A stretch of DNA of 8,653 nucleotides from the NCBI GenBank assembly GCA_025924845.1, contig JAICHN010000219.1:1-8653 (forward strand). Direction: 5' to 3'. The translations under genes were made by a program, and so were the position numbers. The number at the start of each line of letters is the position of its first letter. The stretch's first letter is position 1. Below are positions 1 through 6,118 of this stretch, piece after piece. This DNA is from Chloroflexota bacterium (lineage in GTDB: Bacteria > Chloroflexota > UBA5177 > JANWHV01). The notes under the pieces were generated by a model. It was not told where the DNA came from, ran no database searches, and saw only the letters and a list, made by a program, of their open reading frames with translations.

Positions 1-344
1 AATTCTACTTTTATGGGTAGGTATGTTCCGTAGATTAGGGGCCGCGGCTTCCAGGGGCGGGTAGAATGTGGGAAGCCGGGGACTGCGGTCCCCAGGCAGG
101 GACGAACGGCTGCGGCCGGGGGTGGCAGTTGGTGATGCCCGCTCGGGCGGCAGCGGAAGAGCGACAAATGAGATCTTGAAAGTGTCCCACCCCCCGCGAC
201 CGCGGCCGCAGGTTCCTCCCCTATCAGCTATCGTCACCTTCGCGGCCAGATGCCGTGCGGCAGCACAATCCGCCCTTGAAATCGGCGAGCCCGCCCGGCC
301 CGAGCCGAAACGGAGAGATCACGTAGGGGTGGGTGTTGCAGCGG
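1..344. other. Non-coding stretch downstream of mnmE
   Basis: I see no credible gene on either strand. The open frame that crosses this stretch has a low-complexity Arg/Pro/Gly-rich translation with no recognisable domain, and it runs antisense into the end of mnmE. What can be seen is a strong hairpin at 75-97, a smaller GC palindrome (GCCCG-CT-CGGGC) at 137-148, a GC-rich block with a NotI-type palindrome at 202-209, and a motif at 177-191 (TGAAAGTGTCCCACC) that looks like the end of an insertion sequence. No tRNA, tmRNA, SRP RNA or RNase P RNA signature is visible. mnmG, a common downstream neighbour of mnmE, does not begin here on the minus strand. Confidence 0.6.
75..97. repeat. Strong hairpin with TGCG (UNCG-type) loop
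   Basis: GGGGAC (78-83), loop TGCG (84-87) and GTCCCC (88-93) make a perfect 6-bp stem. GCC (75-77) can pair with GGC (95-97) around a bulged A at 94 to extend it to 9 bp. The loop closed by C-G fits the stable cUNCGg class when read on the plus strand. On the minus strand the hairpin lies about 250 bases beyond the mnmE stop. The sequence after it (TTCCCACATTCT) is only weakly T-rich, so a role as the operon's terminator is possible but not shown. Confidence 0.5.
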
Positions 345-1763
345 CTACTTGCCAATACAAAAGTCCTGAAAGATCCGGTCCAGCACCGCCTCACTTACCT
401 CGCGACCGGTGACGGCGCCCAGCGACTCGAGGGCGGCGCGCAGGTCGACGCAAGCGAGTTCGGGAGGACGGGCGGCGCGTAAACCGGCCTCGGCTGCGAG
501 TAAGGATTTCACCGCCTCTTCGAGGGCTTGTCGCTGGCGAGCGTTGTCAACCACGGTGTCTTCCACGTCCAGGGTCTGTCCAGCCAGCGCCGTGTCGGCA
601 AGGAGGTCCTCGAGGGCGTCCAAACCAAGGCCGGTGGCGGCAGCGCACTCGACGATGGGTATAGATCGCGAATCCAGCGCCGGCTCCCGGTCGAGCAGAT
701 CGGCAAATTGGGTGGCCGGCACGTGGGTCGGTAGGTCGCCCTTATTAAGCACCAGCAGCAGGGGCGTACGCGGAGCAAACCGGCCCACTGAGGCAATGGC
801 GGCCTGATCCGCCCCGTCGGGCGGTGAGGAGATATCCATCACCAGGACCACGATCCCGGCCTGACGCACCGCCTCGGTGCTTCGGGCAATACCCAGGCGC
901 TCGATAGGGTCAATGGTCTCGCCAAGGCCGGCGGTGTCGATCAGGAACATGGGAAGGCCATGGATATCCACTGCCTCTTCCAGCGTATCGCGGGTGGTGC
1001 CCGGAATCGCCGTAACGATAGCGCGGTCTCGGCGCAGCAGGGCGTTGAGGAGGCTGGATTTGCCGACGTTCGGCTTTCCGGCCAGCACCACCCGCACCCC
1101 GTCGCGAAGCAGGGCACCATGGCCGGCGCGCCGTAGTAGCCGCTGCAGTTCAGCCCGCGCCTGACCTATCGTGTCCGCCAGCTCCGGGGCGGCGTGTTCG
1201 GGGAGATCTTCTTCCGTAAAGTCAATCGCCGCCTCCAGATAAGCGAGCGTACCGGTCAGGGTCTCTTCCAACGGGGCAAGGCGCTGGGCCATGGCACCGC
1301 GCAGCGCGTGCGCCGCTACCTGGGCTGCTGTAGCCGTGCGTGCCCCCACCAGCCCCATGACCGCCTCGGCCTGGGCCAGGTCCAGGCGGCCGTTCAGGAA
1401 AGCGCGCAGAGTAAACTCGCCTCGGTGGGCCAGACGTGCGCCCAAGCTCAGGCAGCAGGTCAATACTTCGCGCAGCACGGCTGGGCTGCCGTGGCAGTGA
1501 AACTCCACCACGTCCTCACCGGTATAGGATCGAGGCGCAGCCATAAGGCAGCAGAGACCTTCGTCGAGGAGGGTTCCCGTCTCGGGATCACGGAGGGCGC
1601 CGTGAGTTAGGCGCCGGTGCCCGAGTCTTGCGCCCGATCGAGAAGGCGTAAAGAGGCGCTCCGCAATGGAGCGGCTGTGGGGTCCGCTGAGGCGGACGAT
1701 GCCTACGCCGCCTTGACCGGGCGGCGTGGCGATCGCGGTGATCGTATCGTCAGAGTCGAGCAT
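345..1763 (-). CDS. mnmE: tRNA uridine-5-carboxymethylaminomethyl(34) synthesis GTPase MnmE
   Basis: MnmE works with MnmG to install the aminomethyl-type modification on the wobble uridine (U34) of certain tRNAs, using GTP hydrolysis, a folate one-carbon donor and FAD. The product is 472 aa (E. coli 454). The N-terminal tetrahydrofolate-binding domain (about 1-120) carries YTGEDVVEFHCHGSP (80-94). A helical domain follows, with the G domain inserted in it: P-loop GKPNVGKS (229-236, with the K+-coordinating Asn), GTTRD (255-259), DTAG (276-279), the catalytic Glu at about 288 (IERLG) and NKGD (340-343). The C-terminus is the diagnostic FCIGK with its conserved Cys (468-472). I chose the ATG at 1763 because the protein then begins MLDSDDTITAIATPPGQGG, as in the family. 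An upstream in-frame ATG at 1841 would add 26 unrelated residues lying over the kinase gene. The start overlaps the end of the kinase gene by 14 bases, so coupled translation is likely. Confidence 0.97.
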   Translation of the reverse strand: MLDSDDTITAIATPPGQGGVGIVRLSGPHSRSIAERLFTPSRSGARLGHRRLTHGALRDPETGTLLDEGLCCLMAAPRSYTGEDVVEFHCHGSPAVLREVLTCCLSLGARLAHRGEFTLRAFLNGRLDLAQAEAVMGLVGARTATAAQVAAHALRGAMAQRLAPLEETLTGTLAYLEAAIDFTEEDLPEHAAPELADTIGQARAELQRLLRRAGHGALLRDGVRVVLAGKPNVGKSSLLNALLRRDRAIVTAIPGTTRDTLEEAVDIHGLPMFLIDTAGLGETIDPIERLGIARSTEAVRQAGIVVLVMDISSPPDGADQAAIASVGRFAPRTPLLLVLNKGDLPTHVPATQFADLLDREPALDSRSIPIVECAAATGLGLDALEDLLADTALAGQTLDVEDTVVDNARQRQALEEAVKSLLAAEAGLRAARPPELACVDLRAALESLGAVTGREVSEAVLDRIFQDFCIGK

Positions 1764-2598
1764 ACTCCCGGAGCCGCTCTTCGGTCTGGGCGCGGCTAGG
1801 GATGCCCGAGGTTCCGAGGTGCTGGACATGGAACGACGCAACTACGGCCGCGAAGTGAGCCGCCTCCACCGCGTCCTTCGATTCATGGTAGCGCACGAGA
1901 AAGGCTGCCGCGAACACATCGCCTGCCCCGTTGGAATCGACTTCCACGACAGGGAAGGCAGGGATATGCGTGGCGCGATCGCCCTCGTACACCGTCGCCC
2001 CGTGGCTGCCGTCGGTCAGAACGACGATCCGGTGTTTCTGTCGGTACAGGTCGATCACGCCGCGCTGATCGCCTATATCCTCCAGGCTGAGGAAACTGAT
2101 CTGCACGGGCGGCGCCCAGGCCAACATCTGAGCCGGATCGACCGGCTGCACATGGCCGGTGCGAGAATCCCAGCGGCGAAGCCAGCCCTGCACGGATGCG
2201 CCAAGCAGCGAGTGAGGGAAGGCCGCCATCAACTCATGATCCACTTCCTGAACCAGCGGGCCAAAATGAACGACGGGACTGTTTCGCCAACTGGGCGGAA
2301 TATCGGCCGCGTGTAGATTGGCCGCGACACTGGTAATGTATTGTTCGCGCACGCCGTTCACATATTCATGGCGGAACGTACACCAGACTGGGGACGGAAT
2401 ATTGTGGACCGCGATATCCGTCGGTAGGTTCAGGCCGGGCGCATCCTCGGGCATACTGGTCAGCACATGGACCCGAGCCCCCAGGCTGCGCGCGGTAAGC
2501 GCCGCGAACAGCGCGGTACCCCCGAACTCGGCGCCGTTCGGCGTGTGATCCACGGTGATGTGACCCACCACCAGGTAATCAGTTGCGGGGTAACTCAA
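1750..2598 (-). CDS. PfkB/ribokinase-family sugar or nucleoside kinase
   Basis: This 282-aa protein has the ribokinase-like fold of ATP-dependent sugar and nucleoside kinases. Visible signatures are the N-terminal strand YLVVGHITVD (8-17), the GG substrate-lid motif EFGGTALFAALTARSLG (24-40), LTDGSHGATVY (194-204), and the ATP/anion-hole motif DSNGAGDVFAAAF (221-233) with the presumed catalytic base Asp227. The usual DTxGAGD motif reads DSNGAGD here. The length is slightly short for the family (about 300). The substrate cannot be read from sequence; ribose, a nucleoside or a related sugar are all possible. The start is TTG (2598-2596) and overlaps the jag stop as TTGA. No strong Shine-Dalgarno sequence precedes it, so initiation probably depends on ribosomes finishing jag. 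An internal GTG near codon 10 is less likely because it would cut into the first strand. A PfkB kinase is not a usual member of this cluster. Confidence 0.85.
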   Translation of the reverse strand: MSYPATDYLVVGHITVDHTPNGAEFGGTALFAALTARSLGARVHVLTSMPEDAPGLNLPTDIAVHNIPSPVWCTFRHEYVNGVREQYITSVAANLHAADIPPSWRNSPVVHFGPLVQEVDHELMAAFPHSLLGASVQGWLRRWDSRTGHVQPVDPAQMLAWAPPVQISFLSLEDIGDQRGVIDLYRQKHRIVVLTDGSHGATVYEGDRATHIPAFPVVEVDSNGAGDVFAAAFLVRYHESKDAVEAAHFAAVVASFHVQHLGTSGIPSRAQTEERLREYARL

Positions 2599-3485
2599 TG
2601 TTCGGCCGGCCGCGGACCGATGACAACGGAGCGATGGGGTTCCTCACCCTTGCTGTGCGTGACAACCCACGGGCTGTTTTGCAGGGTGAGATGGATAATC
2701 CGCCGTTCGGCGGCAGGCATCGGTTCAAGAATCAGTTCCTGATGCGTCTGCCGTACGCGCGAAGCCTGTCGGTTGGCCAGGGTGCGCAGGGTTTCCTCGC
2801 GCCGTAAGCGGTAGTGTTCGACATCAATCACCACCTTACACCAGCGATGGACCCGCTTGCCGACGATGGAATTGACTAAATACTGCAGAGAGCTCAGGGT
2901 GTCGCCATGCCGGCCGATCAGTAACCCAAGATCTTCGCCTTGTATGTCGATGACGACCGGATTTCCGGCGCTACGCACGGTGGCTTGAGCATCCAGGCCG
3001 ATATGCAGGATAAGTTCGCGCACTACCTCAACGGCGGTCTCGGCAACCAATGCGGGATCGGCGCGGACTTCCGCCGGTTGCTCCTCATCATCCGGTTCGA
3101 CCGCGAGGTCGGTCTTGACCGGCCGAGGAGGCGTGGAAGCCGCGGGGGCCGCCTCAGCGGTAATGGGGCGGGCCGGAGCCTTTTCGCGAGAAACGGGGCG
3201 TACGGGCGCCGTCCGGATGGGTGCTGCCTCCGGTTCCTGAGTAGGGGGCAACGGCTCGGGCGGCGCGGGCTGAGGGGCAACCCGGCGGGCCAGGATAGCT
3301 TTGGGCATGGCCAGAATGCGCGCATTCTCGCCTCCCATACCGAGAAAGCCCTTACTCCCCTCACTGATCACAGTGACGTCAATCTCGCTTTCGGGTAGGC
3401 CGAGACGTTCTACCGCCTCGGCCACGGCGTCCGACACCGTTTTGGCGCTGATCGTGATGCTCTGAGCTCCACGCTCGTTGGTCAC
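2595..3485 (-). CDS. jag: Jag/KhpB RNA-binding protein (Jag-N, KH, R3H)
   Basis: This 296-aa protein has the full Jag (SpoIIIJ-associated, KhpB) architecture. The Jag-N domain spans about 8-58 and includes SEGSKGFLGMGG (41-52). It is followed by a Pro/Ala/Glu-rich, probably disordered linker (about 66-143), a KH domain (about 144-222) with the GxxG loop in LLIGRHGDTL (188-197), and an R3H domain (about 228-292) with the RxxxH signature in ERRIIH (Arg261, His265). Family members bind RNA, and in Firmicutes they partner KhpA and affect cell division and envelope growth. Jag is classically encoded just after yidC, as here. The start is GTG (3485-3483) and overlaps the yidC stop as GTGA. AAAGGAGC lies upstream with 7 bases between GGAG and the GTG, a near-ideal ribosome binding site placed inside the yidC tail. 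Confidence 0.93.
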   Translation of the reverse strand: MTNERGAQSITISAKTVSDAVAEAVERLGLPESEIDVTVISEGSKGFLGMGGENARILAMPKAILARRVAPQPAPPEPLPPTQEPEAAPIRTAPVRPVSREKAPARPITAEAAPAASTPPRPVKTDLAVEPDDEEQPAEVRADPALVAETAVEVVRELILHIGLDAQATVRSAGNPVVIDIQGEDLGLLIGRHGDTLSSLQYLVNSIVGKRVHRWCKVVIDVEHYRLRREETLRTLANRQASRVRQTHQELILEPMPAAERRIIHLTLQNSPWVVTHSKGEEPHRSVVIGPRPAEH

Positions 3486-4528
3486 TTTTTCGCTCCTTTA
3501 GCGCTGGGTCTCCCTCGCGATACCCCACGGCCGTGCCGCGCCGCGTAGCGTTCCATCTTCGTCTGCCGGTCCGCTGAAACCAAAGGCTCATCCGGTGTAG
3601 GCGCCGCGATTTCCTTGGCAGCCGGTGCAGGCGTCTCACGCGAGGCCCTCGCGGGCTGTGGCTTAGCAACTGGGCGCGTACCATTCGGCTCAGTCACCGT
3701 AGTGCCGGCGGCGGTTGCCCCGCCGTTACCGTTGGCCCGCCCGTTGCGCGACGAGAAGGCGCGCGCCATGCCGCCGCGGGCAATTGCCGCGCCGGGGCTA
3801 TAGGACGGGGCAACATCGCCCGGATTGGGAATGCTGAAGGGCGAAGTGAAGAGCGAGCCCCAGCCGGAAATCAAGTACTGCATAATCATCATAATAATAT
3901 TCGAGGTCACCCAGTAGACGGCAAGTCCCGAGGGATATTGCCAGGCGAACACGACGATCATCAAGGGCAGAAACTGCATGATCTGCTGCATCTGGCGCTG
4001 CTGCGGGTCACTGGTCGGCACCAGCATCATGCGCTGCTGAATCCACTGCGTGATGCCGGCCATAATCGGCAGGATATGGTAGGCATCGGGCTTGCCGAGC
4101 TGCAGCCACAGGAAATCAGCCGAGTACAACTGATAGTGAACCAGATGCTCGGCGGCCAGTTCTTTCGGTGACTTGGCCAGTCCACGCAGGACCAGGAACA
4201 GGCTCCAGAGGATGGGGATCTGAATGATCGGCAGCAAACAACCGAGGGCGGGGTTGTGGTTGTGCTCCTTGTACAGAGCCATCGTTTCACGGGTGAGCGA
4301 TTCGCGGTCCTTCCCGTGTCTCTTCTGGATTTCCTTAATCTTGGGGCTGAGTTCCGCCATCTTCTTGGAGGAACGAATCTGAATCACGTAGAGCGGCGAG
4401 AGGACCAGGCGCACGATGATCGTGAACATAATAATCGCGAGACCATAGCTCAGCGTGGCATCGGTCAGCGATGTGATCATCCATCGCAGGAACTCTTGAA
4501 AGGGAAGAAAGACGTCTAGAATATGCAC
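3482..4528 (-). CDS. yidC: Membrane protein insertase YidC/Oxa1 family
   Basis: YidC inserts and helps fold inner-membrane proteins, alone or with SecYEG. This 348-aa form lacks the large periplasmic domain of Gram-negative YidC and has no obvious lipobox. It starts with a short amphipathic segment (1-25). TM1 (about 27-46) carries the conserved groove arginine Arg40 in FTIIVRLVLSPL. A cytosolic helical hairpin (about 47-92, KKMAELSPKIKEIQKRHGKD) follows, then TM2 (about 95-115, GCLLPIIQIPILWSLFLVLR), TM3 (about 150-168) and TM4/TM5 (about 183-222). Residues 225-348 form a long Gly/Ala/Pro-rich tail ending in a very basic stretch (RHGRGVSRGRPSAKGAKK), probably for ribosome contact. The start is GTG at 4528, preceded by TAGGAG about 9 bases upstream. 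It lies 35 bases after yidD and overlaps jag by the GTGA junction. Confidence 0.95.
   Translation of the reverse strand: MHILDVFLPFQEFLRWMITSLTDATLSYGLAIIMFTIIVRLVLSPLYVIQIRSSKKMAELSPKIKEIQKRHGKDRESLTRETMALYKEHNHNPALGCLLPIIQIPILWSLFLVLRGLAKSPKELAAEHLVHYQLYSADFLWLQLGKPDAYHILPIMAGITQWIQQRMMLVPTSDPQQRQMQQIMQFLPLMIVVFAWQYPSGLAVYWVTSNIIMMIMQYLISGWGSLFTSPFSIPNPGDVAPSYSPGAAIARGGMARAFSSRNGRANGNGGATAAGTTVTEPNGTRPVAKPQPARASRETPAPAAKEIAAPTPDEPLVSADRQTKMERYAARHGRGVSRGRPSAKGAKK
3490..3500 (-). promoter_or_regulatory. Ribosome binding site for jag inside yidC
   Basis: Reading the minus strand, AAAGGAGCGAAAAA directly precedes the GTG start of jag. GGAG sits 7 bases from the start codon. This independent, strong site supports the GTG at 3485 as the start despite the one-codon overlap with yidC, and suggests jag can be initiated at high rate without relying only on coupling. 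Confidence 0.75.
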
Positions 4529-4563
4529 CAGGGTGTTCTCCTACCAGAGAAGCGGAAGCTCCA

Positions 4564-4776
4564 TTATGGCACCGGGTCGTAGCCGCCCCCACACCAGGGA
4601 TGGCAACGCGCCAGGCGCCGAAGGGTTAAGCGGAGGCCATGCCGCGCTCCGTAGCGTTCTATCGCCTCCTTGCCGTAGGCCGAGCAGGTCGGGTAAAACC
4701 GGCAGGAGGTCGGAATGAGGGCGCTGATGCACCCCTGATACACATTGATAAAGCCAATCAGCAGTCTCTTCACCAT
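4564..4776 (-). CDS. yidD: Membrane protein insertion efficiency factor YidD
   Basis: YidD is a small peripheral inner-membrane protein that assists YidC-dependent insertion. This copy is 70 aa, the normal size (about 70-85). It has an N-terminal amphipathic helix (MVKRLLIGFINVYQGCISAL, 1-20), the signature SCRFYPTCSAY (24-34) and the C-terminal CHPWCGGGYDPVP (58-70). Cysteines are at 16, 25, 31, 58 and 62. It starts with ATG, with a weak AGGA about 7 bases upstream, 14 bases after the rnpA stop. yidC begins 35 bases downstream. A longer overlapping frame on the same strand (4541-4807) is only a shadow. Confidence 0.94.
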   Translation of the reverse strand: MVKRLLIGFINVYQGCISALIPTSCRFYPTCSAYGKEAIERYGARHGLRLTLRRLARCHPWCGGGYDPVP

Positions 4777-4790
4777 TGGTCATCCTAGGG

Positions 4791-5144
4791 TCATGGTGTA
4801 CCGGCATGGGTCAACAGGCGCGCGTGGCGCAATTGCCGGTGTAGCGCCTCGCGGAGCGCGGCGAACGGTTGGTTGGCCAGGGCCGGTCGGCTGATGATTA
4901 CCACATCGTAGCCGGGCGCCAGGTCCGGCAAAAGGGAACGCATAGCCTCGCGCAGTCGCCGACGCACCAGATTACGCACATGCGCCTTGCCTACCCGTTT
5001 ACTCACTGTAAAGCCAACCCGGCTCACCGTTCCTCCGTTCGGGGCCGCCGTCACCACCAACCAGGGGTGTGACCACGCTCGGCCCTCTCGCCGCACACGC
5101 GCGAAATCGCCGGACCGCCGAAGCCGATGCTCTCGTGGCAACAT
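4791..5144 (-). CDS. rnpA: Ribonuclease P protein component RnpA
   Basis: RnpA is the protein subunit of RNase P. It binds the catalytic RNA and the 5' leader during tRNA 5'-end maturation. The product is 117 aa (family about 110-130) and highly basic. The N-terminal MLPREHRLRRSGDFARVRREG is typical. The central GFTVSKRVGKAHVRN (44-58) leads into the RNR signature RNLVRRRLRE (57-66), followed by the conserved PGYDVVIISRPA segment (77-88). The ATG at 5144 lies 10 bases after the rpmH stop. I see no clear Shine-Dalgarno sequence upstream of it, so translation may be coupled to rpmH. The RNA subunit gene (rnpB) is not visible in the window. Confidence 0.96.
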   Translation of the reverse strand: MLPREHRLRRSGDFARVRREGRAWSHPWLVVTAAPNGGTVSRVGFTVSKRVGKAHVRNLVRRRLREAMRSLLPDLAPGYDVVIISRPALANQPFAALREALHRQLRHARLLTHAGTP

Positions 5145-5154
5145 TCGGCCGGCG

Positions 5155-5289
5155 CTAGATCGTCAGCCGATGACGCCCCTTCAACCTGCGAGCCTTGAGC
5201 ACGCGCCTTCCATTGGCGGTTGCCATGCGCGCCCGGAAGCCGTGCTTGCGGCGTCGCTTGATCTTCTTCGGCTGCCACGTTCGTTTCAT
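5155..5289 (-). CDS. rpmH: 50S ribosomal protein L34
   Basis: This 44-aa, extremely basic protein is ribosomal protein L34 (bL34), a component of the large subunit. It begins [18 protein letters not shown], continues [17 protein letters not shown] and ends KGRHRLTI, matching the family along its whole length and at its normal size (44-46 aa). The ATG is at 5289-5287 and the TAG stop at 5157-5155. AGAGGGGA upstream could act as a ribosome binding site, although its spacing (about 12 bases) is longer than optimal. It is the first gene of the seven-gene operon, followed after 10 bases by rnpA. Elsewhere dnaA is often divergent from rpmH. Here the upstream neighbour is an unrelated oxidoreductase gene. 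Confidence 0.97.
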   Translation of the reverse strand: MKRTWQPKKIKRRRKHGFRARMATANGRRVLKARRLKGRHRLTI

Positions 5290-5323
5290 GAATGCAAGTG
5301 TTCCCCTCTAATTCATCATGTCA

Positions 5324-5332
5324 AGTATAGCA
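5324..5332 (-). promoter_or_regulatory. Candidate extended -10 box of the rpmH operon (proximal)
   Basis: TGCTATACT on the minus strand matches an extended -10 element (TGnTATAAT, one mismatch). No good -35 is visible at the usual distance, as is common for extended -10 promoters. Its start point would be about 28 bases before the rpmH ATG, just upstream of the AGAGGGGA ribosome-binding sequence. Confidence 0.4.
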
Positions 5333-5357
5333 AAGGCCCACGCTCACGGCCTTCACG

Positions 5358-5363
5358 ATTATA
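5358..5363 (-). promoter_or_regulatory. Candidate -10 box of the rpmH operon (distal)
   Basis: A perfect TATAAT lies on the minus strand about 70 bases before the rpmH ATG. The best -35 (TTGCGT) is a 3/6 match at a long 19-base spacing. If used, transcription would start near 5350 and give a leader of roughly 60 bases. Confidence 0.5.
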
Positions 5364-5410
5364 GCGGCAAGCCGCCCTCACGACGCAAACGGCGCCGATA
5401 GCCGCCAATT

Positions 5411-6013
5411 CTACCACCAGGAAGAGTAGCGCTCCTCCGTCCAGGGATCGCCATGCATGTGGTAACCGTTCCGTTCCCAAAAGCCGGGTTCGTCGTGATC
5501 CAGGAAGGTCAATCCGCGCACCCACTTTACGCTTTTCCAGAAGTAGAGCCGCGGTACGACCAGGCGGAGGGGCCACCCATGCTCGGCGCTCAATTCCCGG
5601 CCGTCATGGAGGCGCGCGAAGAGGTTCTCCTCGCGATCGAAGTCGTCGAGCGACAAGTTGGCGGTAAAGCCGTGCTCTGCCCTGACCAGCACGTGGGTCG
5701 CCTCCGGCTTCGGCCGTACCTGAGCCAGCACATCGCGCACGGGGATACCTTCCCACGTGTTATCGAGCTTCGTCCACCGTGTAACGCAGTGGATATCGTT
5801 CTTTCGCTCGGCGTGCGGCAGGGCGAGAAACTGCTCCCAGGTCCAGGTTAACGGAGTTTCGACCAGCCCATCGACCTGGAAGGTCCATGTTTTGAGGTCG
5901 ACCCGTGGGACGTCCCCGTAGTGCAATACCGGCCACTTGACGGTCAACTGCTGTCCCGGTGGAATGCGCTGCGCGACTTCGGGGGCGAGTGGGGTGCGGG
6001 CAAATAACGACAT
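5411..6013 (-). CDS. Sulfite oxidase-like molybdopterin oxidoreductase
   Basis: This 200-aa protein belongs to the short, single-domain sulfite-oxidase-like molybdopterin family (COG2041 type). Visible marks are VKWPVLHYGDVPRVDLKTW (25-43), FQVDGLVETPLTWTWEQF (45-62) and HCVTRWTKLDNTWEGIPV (75-92), where Cys76 is the presumed molybdenum ligand. HGWPLRLVVPRLYFWKSVKW (145-164) is the cofactor-phosphate-binding region, and a Trp/Tyr-rich end (GFWERNGYHMHGDPW) follows. It has no Tat signal, heme domain or dimerisation domain, so it is probably cytosolic with an unknown substrate and electron partner. The frame stays open far upstream to 6877, but residues before the ATG at 6013 are Arg/His/Gln-rich nonsense opposite another gene. 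GGAG sits 8 bases before this ATG. The stop lies about 120 bases upstream of rpmH, in the same direction, with the operon's promoter candidates between. Confidence 0.9.
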   Translation of the reverse strand: MSLFARTPLAPEVAQRIPPGQQLTVKWPVLHYGDVPRVDLKTWTFQVDGLVETPLTWTWEQFLALPHAERKNDIHCVTRWTKLDNTWEGIPVRDVLAQVRPKPEATHVLVRAEHGFTANLSLDDFDREENLFARLHDGRELSAEHGWPLRLVVPRLYFWKSVKWVRGLTFLDHDEPGFWERNGYHMHGDPWTEERYSSWW

Positions 6014-6044
6014 CAAATCTTCTCCATGGCGAGGCAAACCGTGC

Positions 6045-6067
6045 GAACCTCGTTCAGCTAGAACATA
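6045..6067 (-). promoter_or_regulatory. Candidate promoter/operator of the oxidoreductase gene
   Basis: In the divergent intergenic space, a TATGTT (-10-like, minus strand) lies at 6062-6067 without a convincing -35. It overlaps alternating half-sites GAAC (6045-6048), GTTC (6052-6055) and GAAC (6061-6064). The arrangement could be an operator, but the half-site is short and I cannot assign a regulator. Confidence 0.22.
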
Positions 6068-6118
6068 ACACGGTTGTCGCATCCTACCTAGAGCGTCTAC
6101 CTTAAGCGAGGCAGTTGG

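Noticed and set aside
205..216. Minus-strand GGAACCTGCGGC, identical to part of the 16S rRNA 3' end
   Set aside because: Only 12 bases match, and the following anti-Shine-Dalgarno region and preceding helix 45 are absent. It is best treated as chance in GC-rich DNA.
1764..1841. Longer MnmE N-terminus from the ATG at 1841
   Set aside because: The 26 added residues are low-complexity and lie over the kinase gene, while the ATG at 1763 reproduces the family N-terminus exactly.
1726..2316. 196-codon plus-strand open frame
   Set aside because: It is antisense to the PfkB kinase. The composition is that of a GC-rich shadow frame and no motif is recognisable.
6045..6055. LexA/SOS box (CGAAC...GTTC)
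   Set aside because: The half-sites are 3 bases apart, whereas the Gram-positive SOS box needs 4, and the downstream gene is not a DNA-repair gene.
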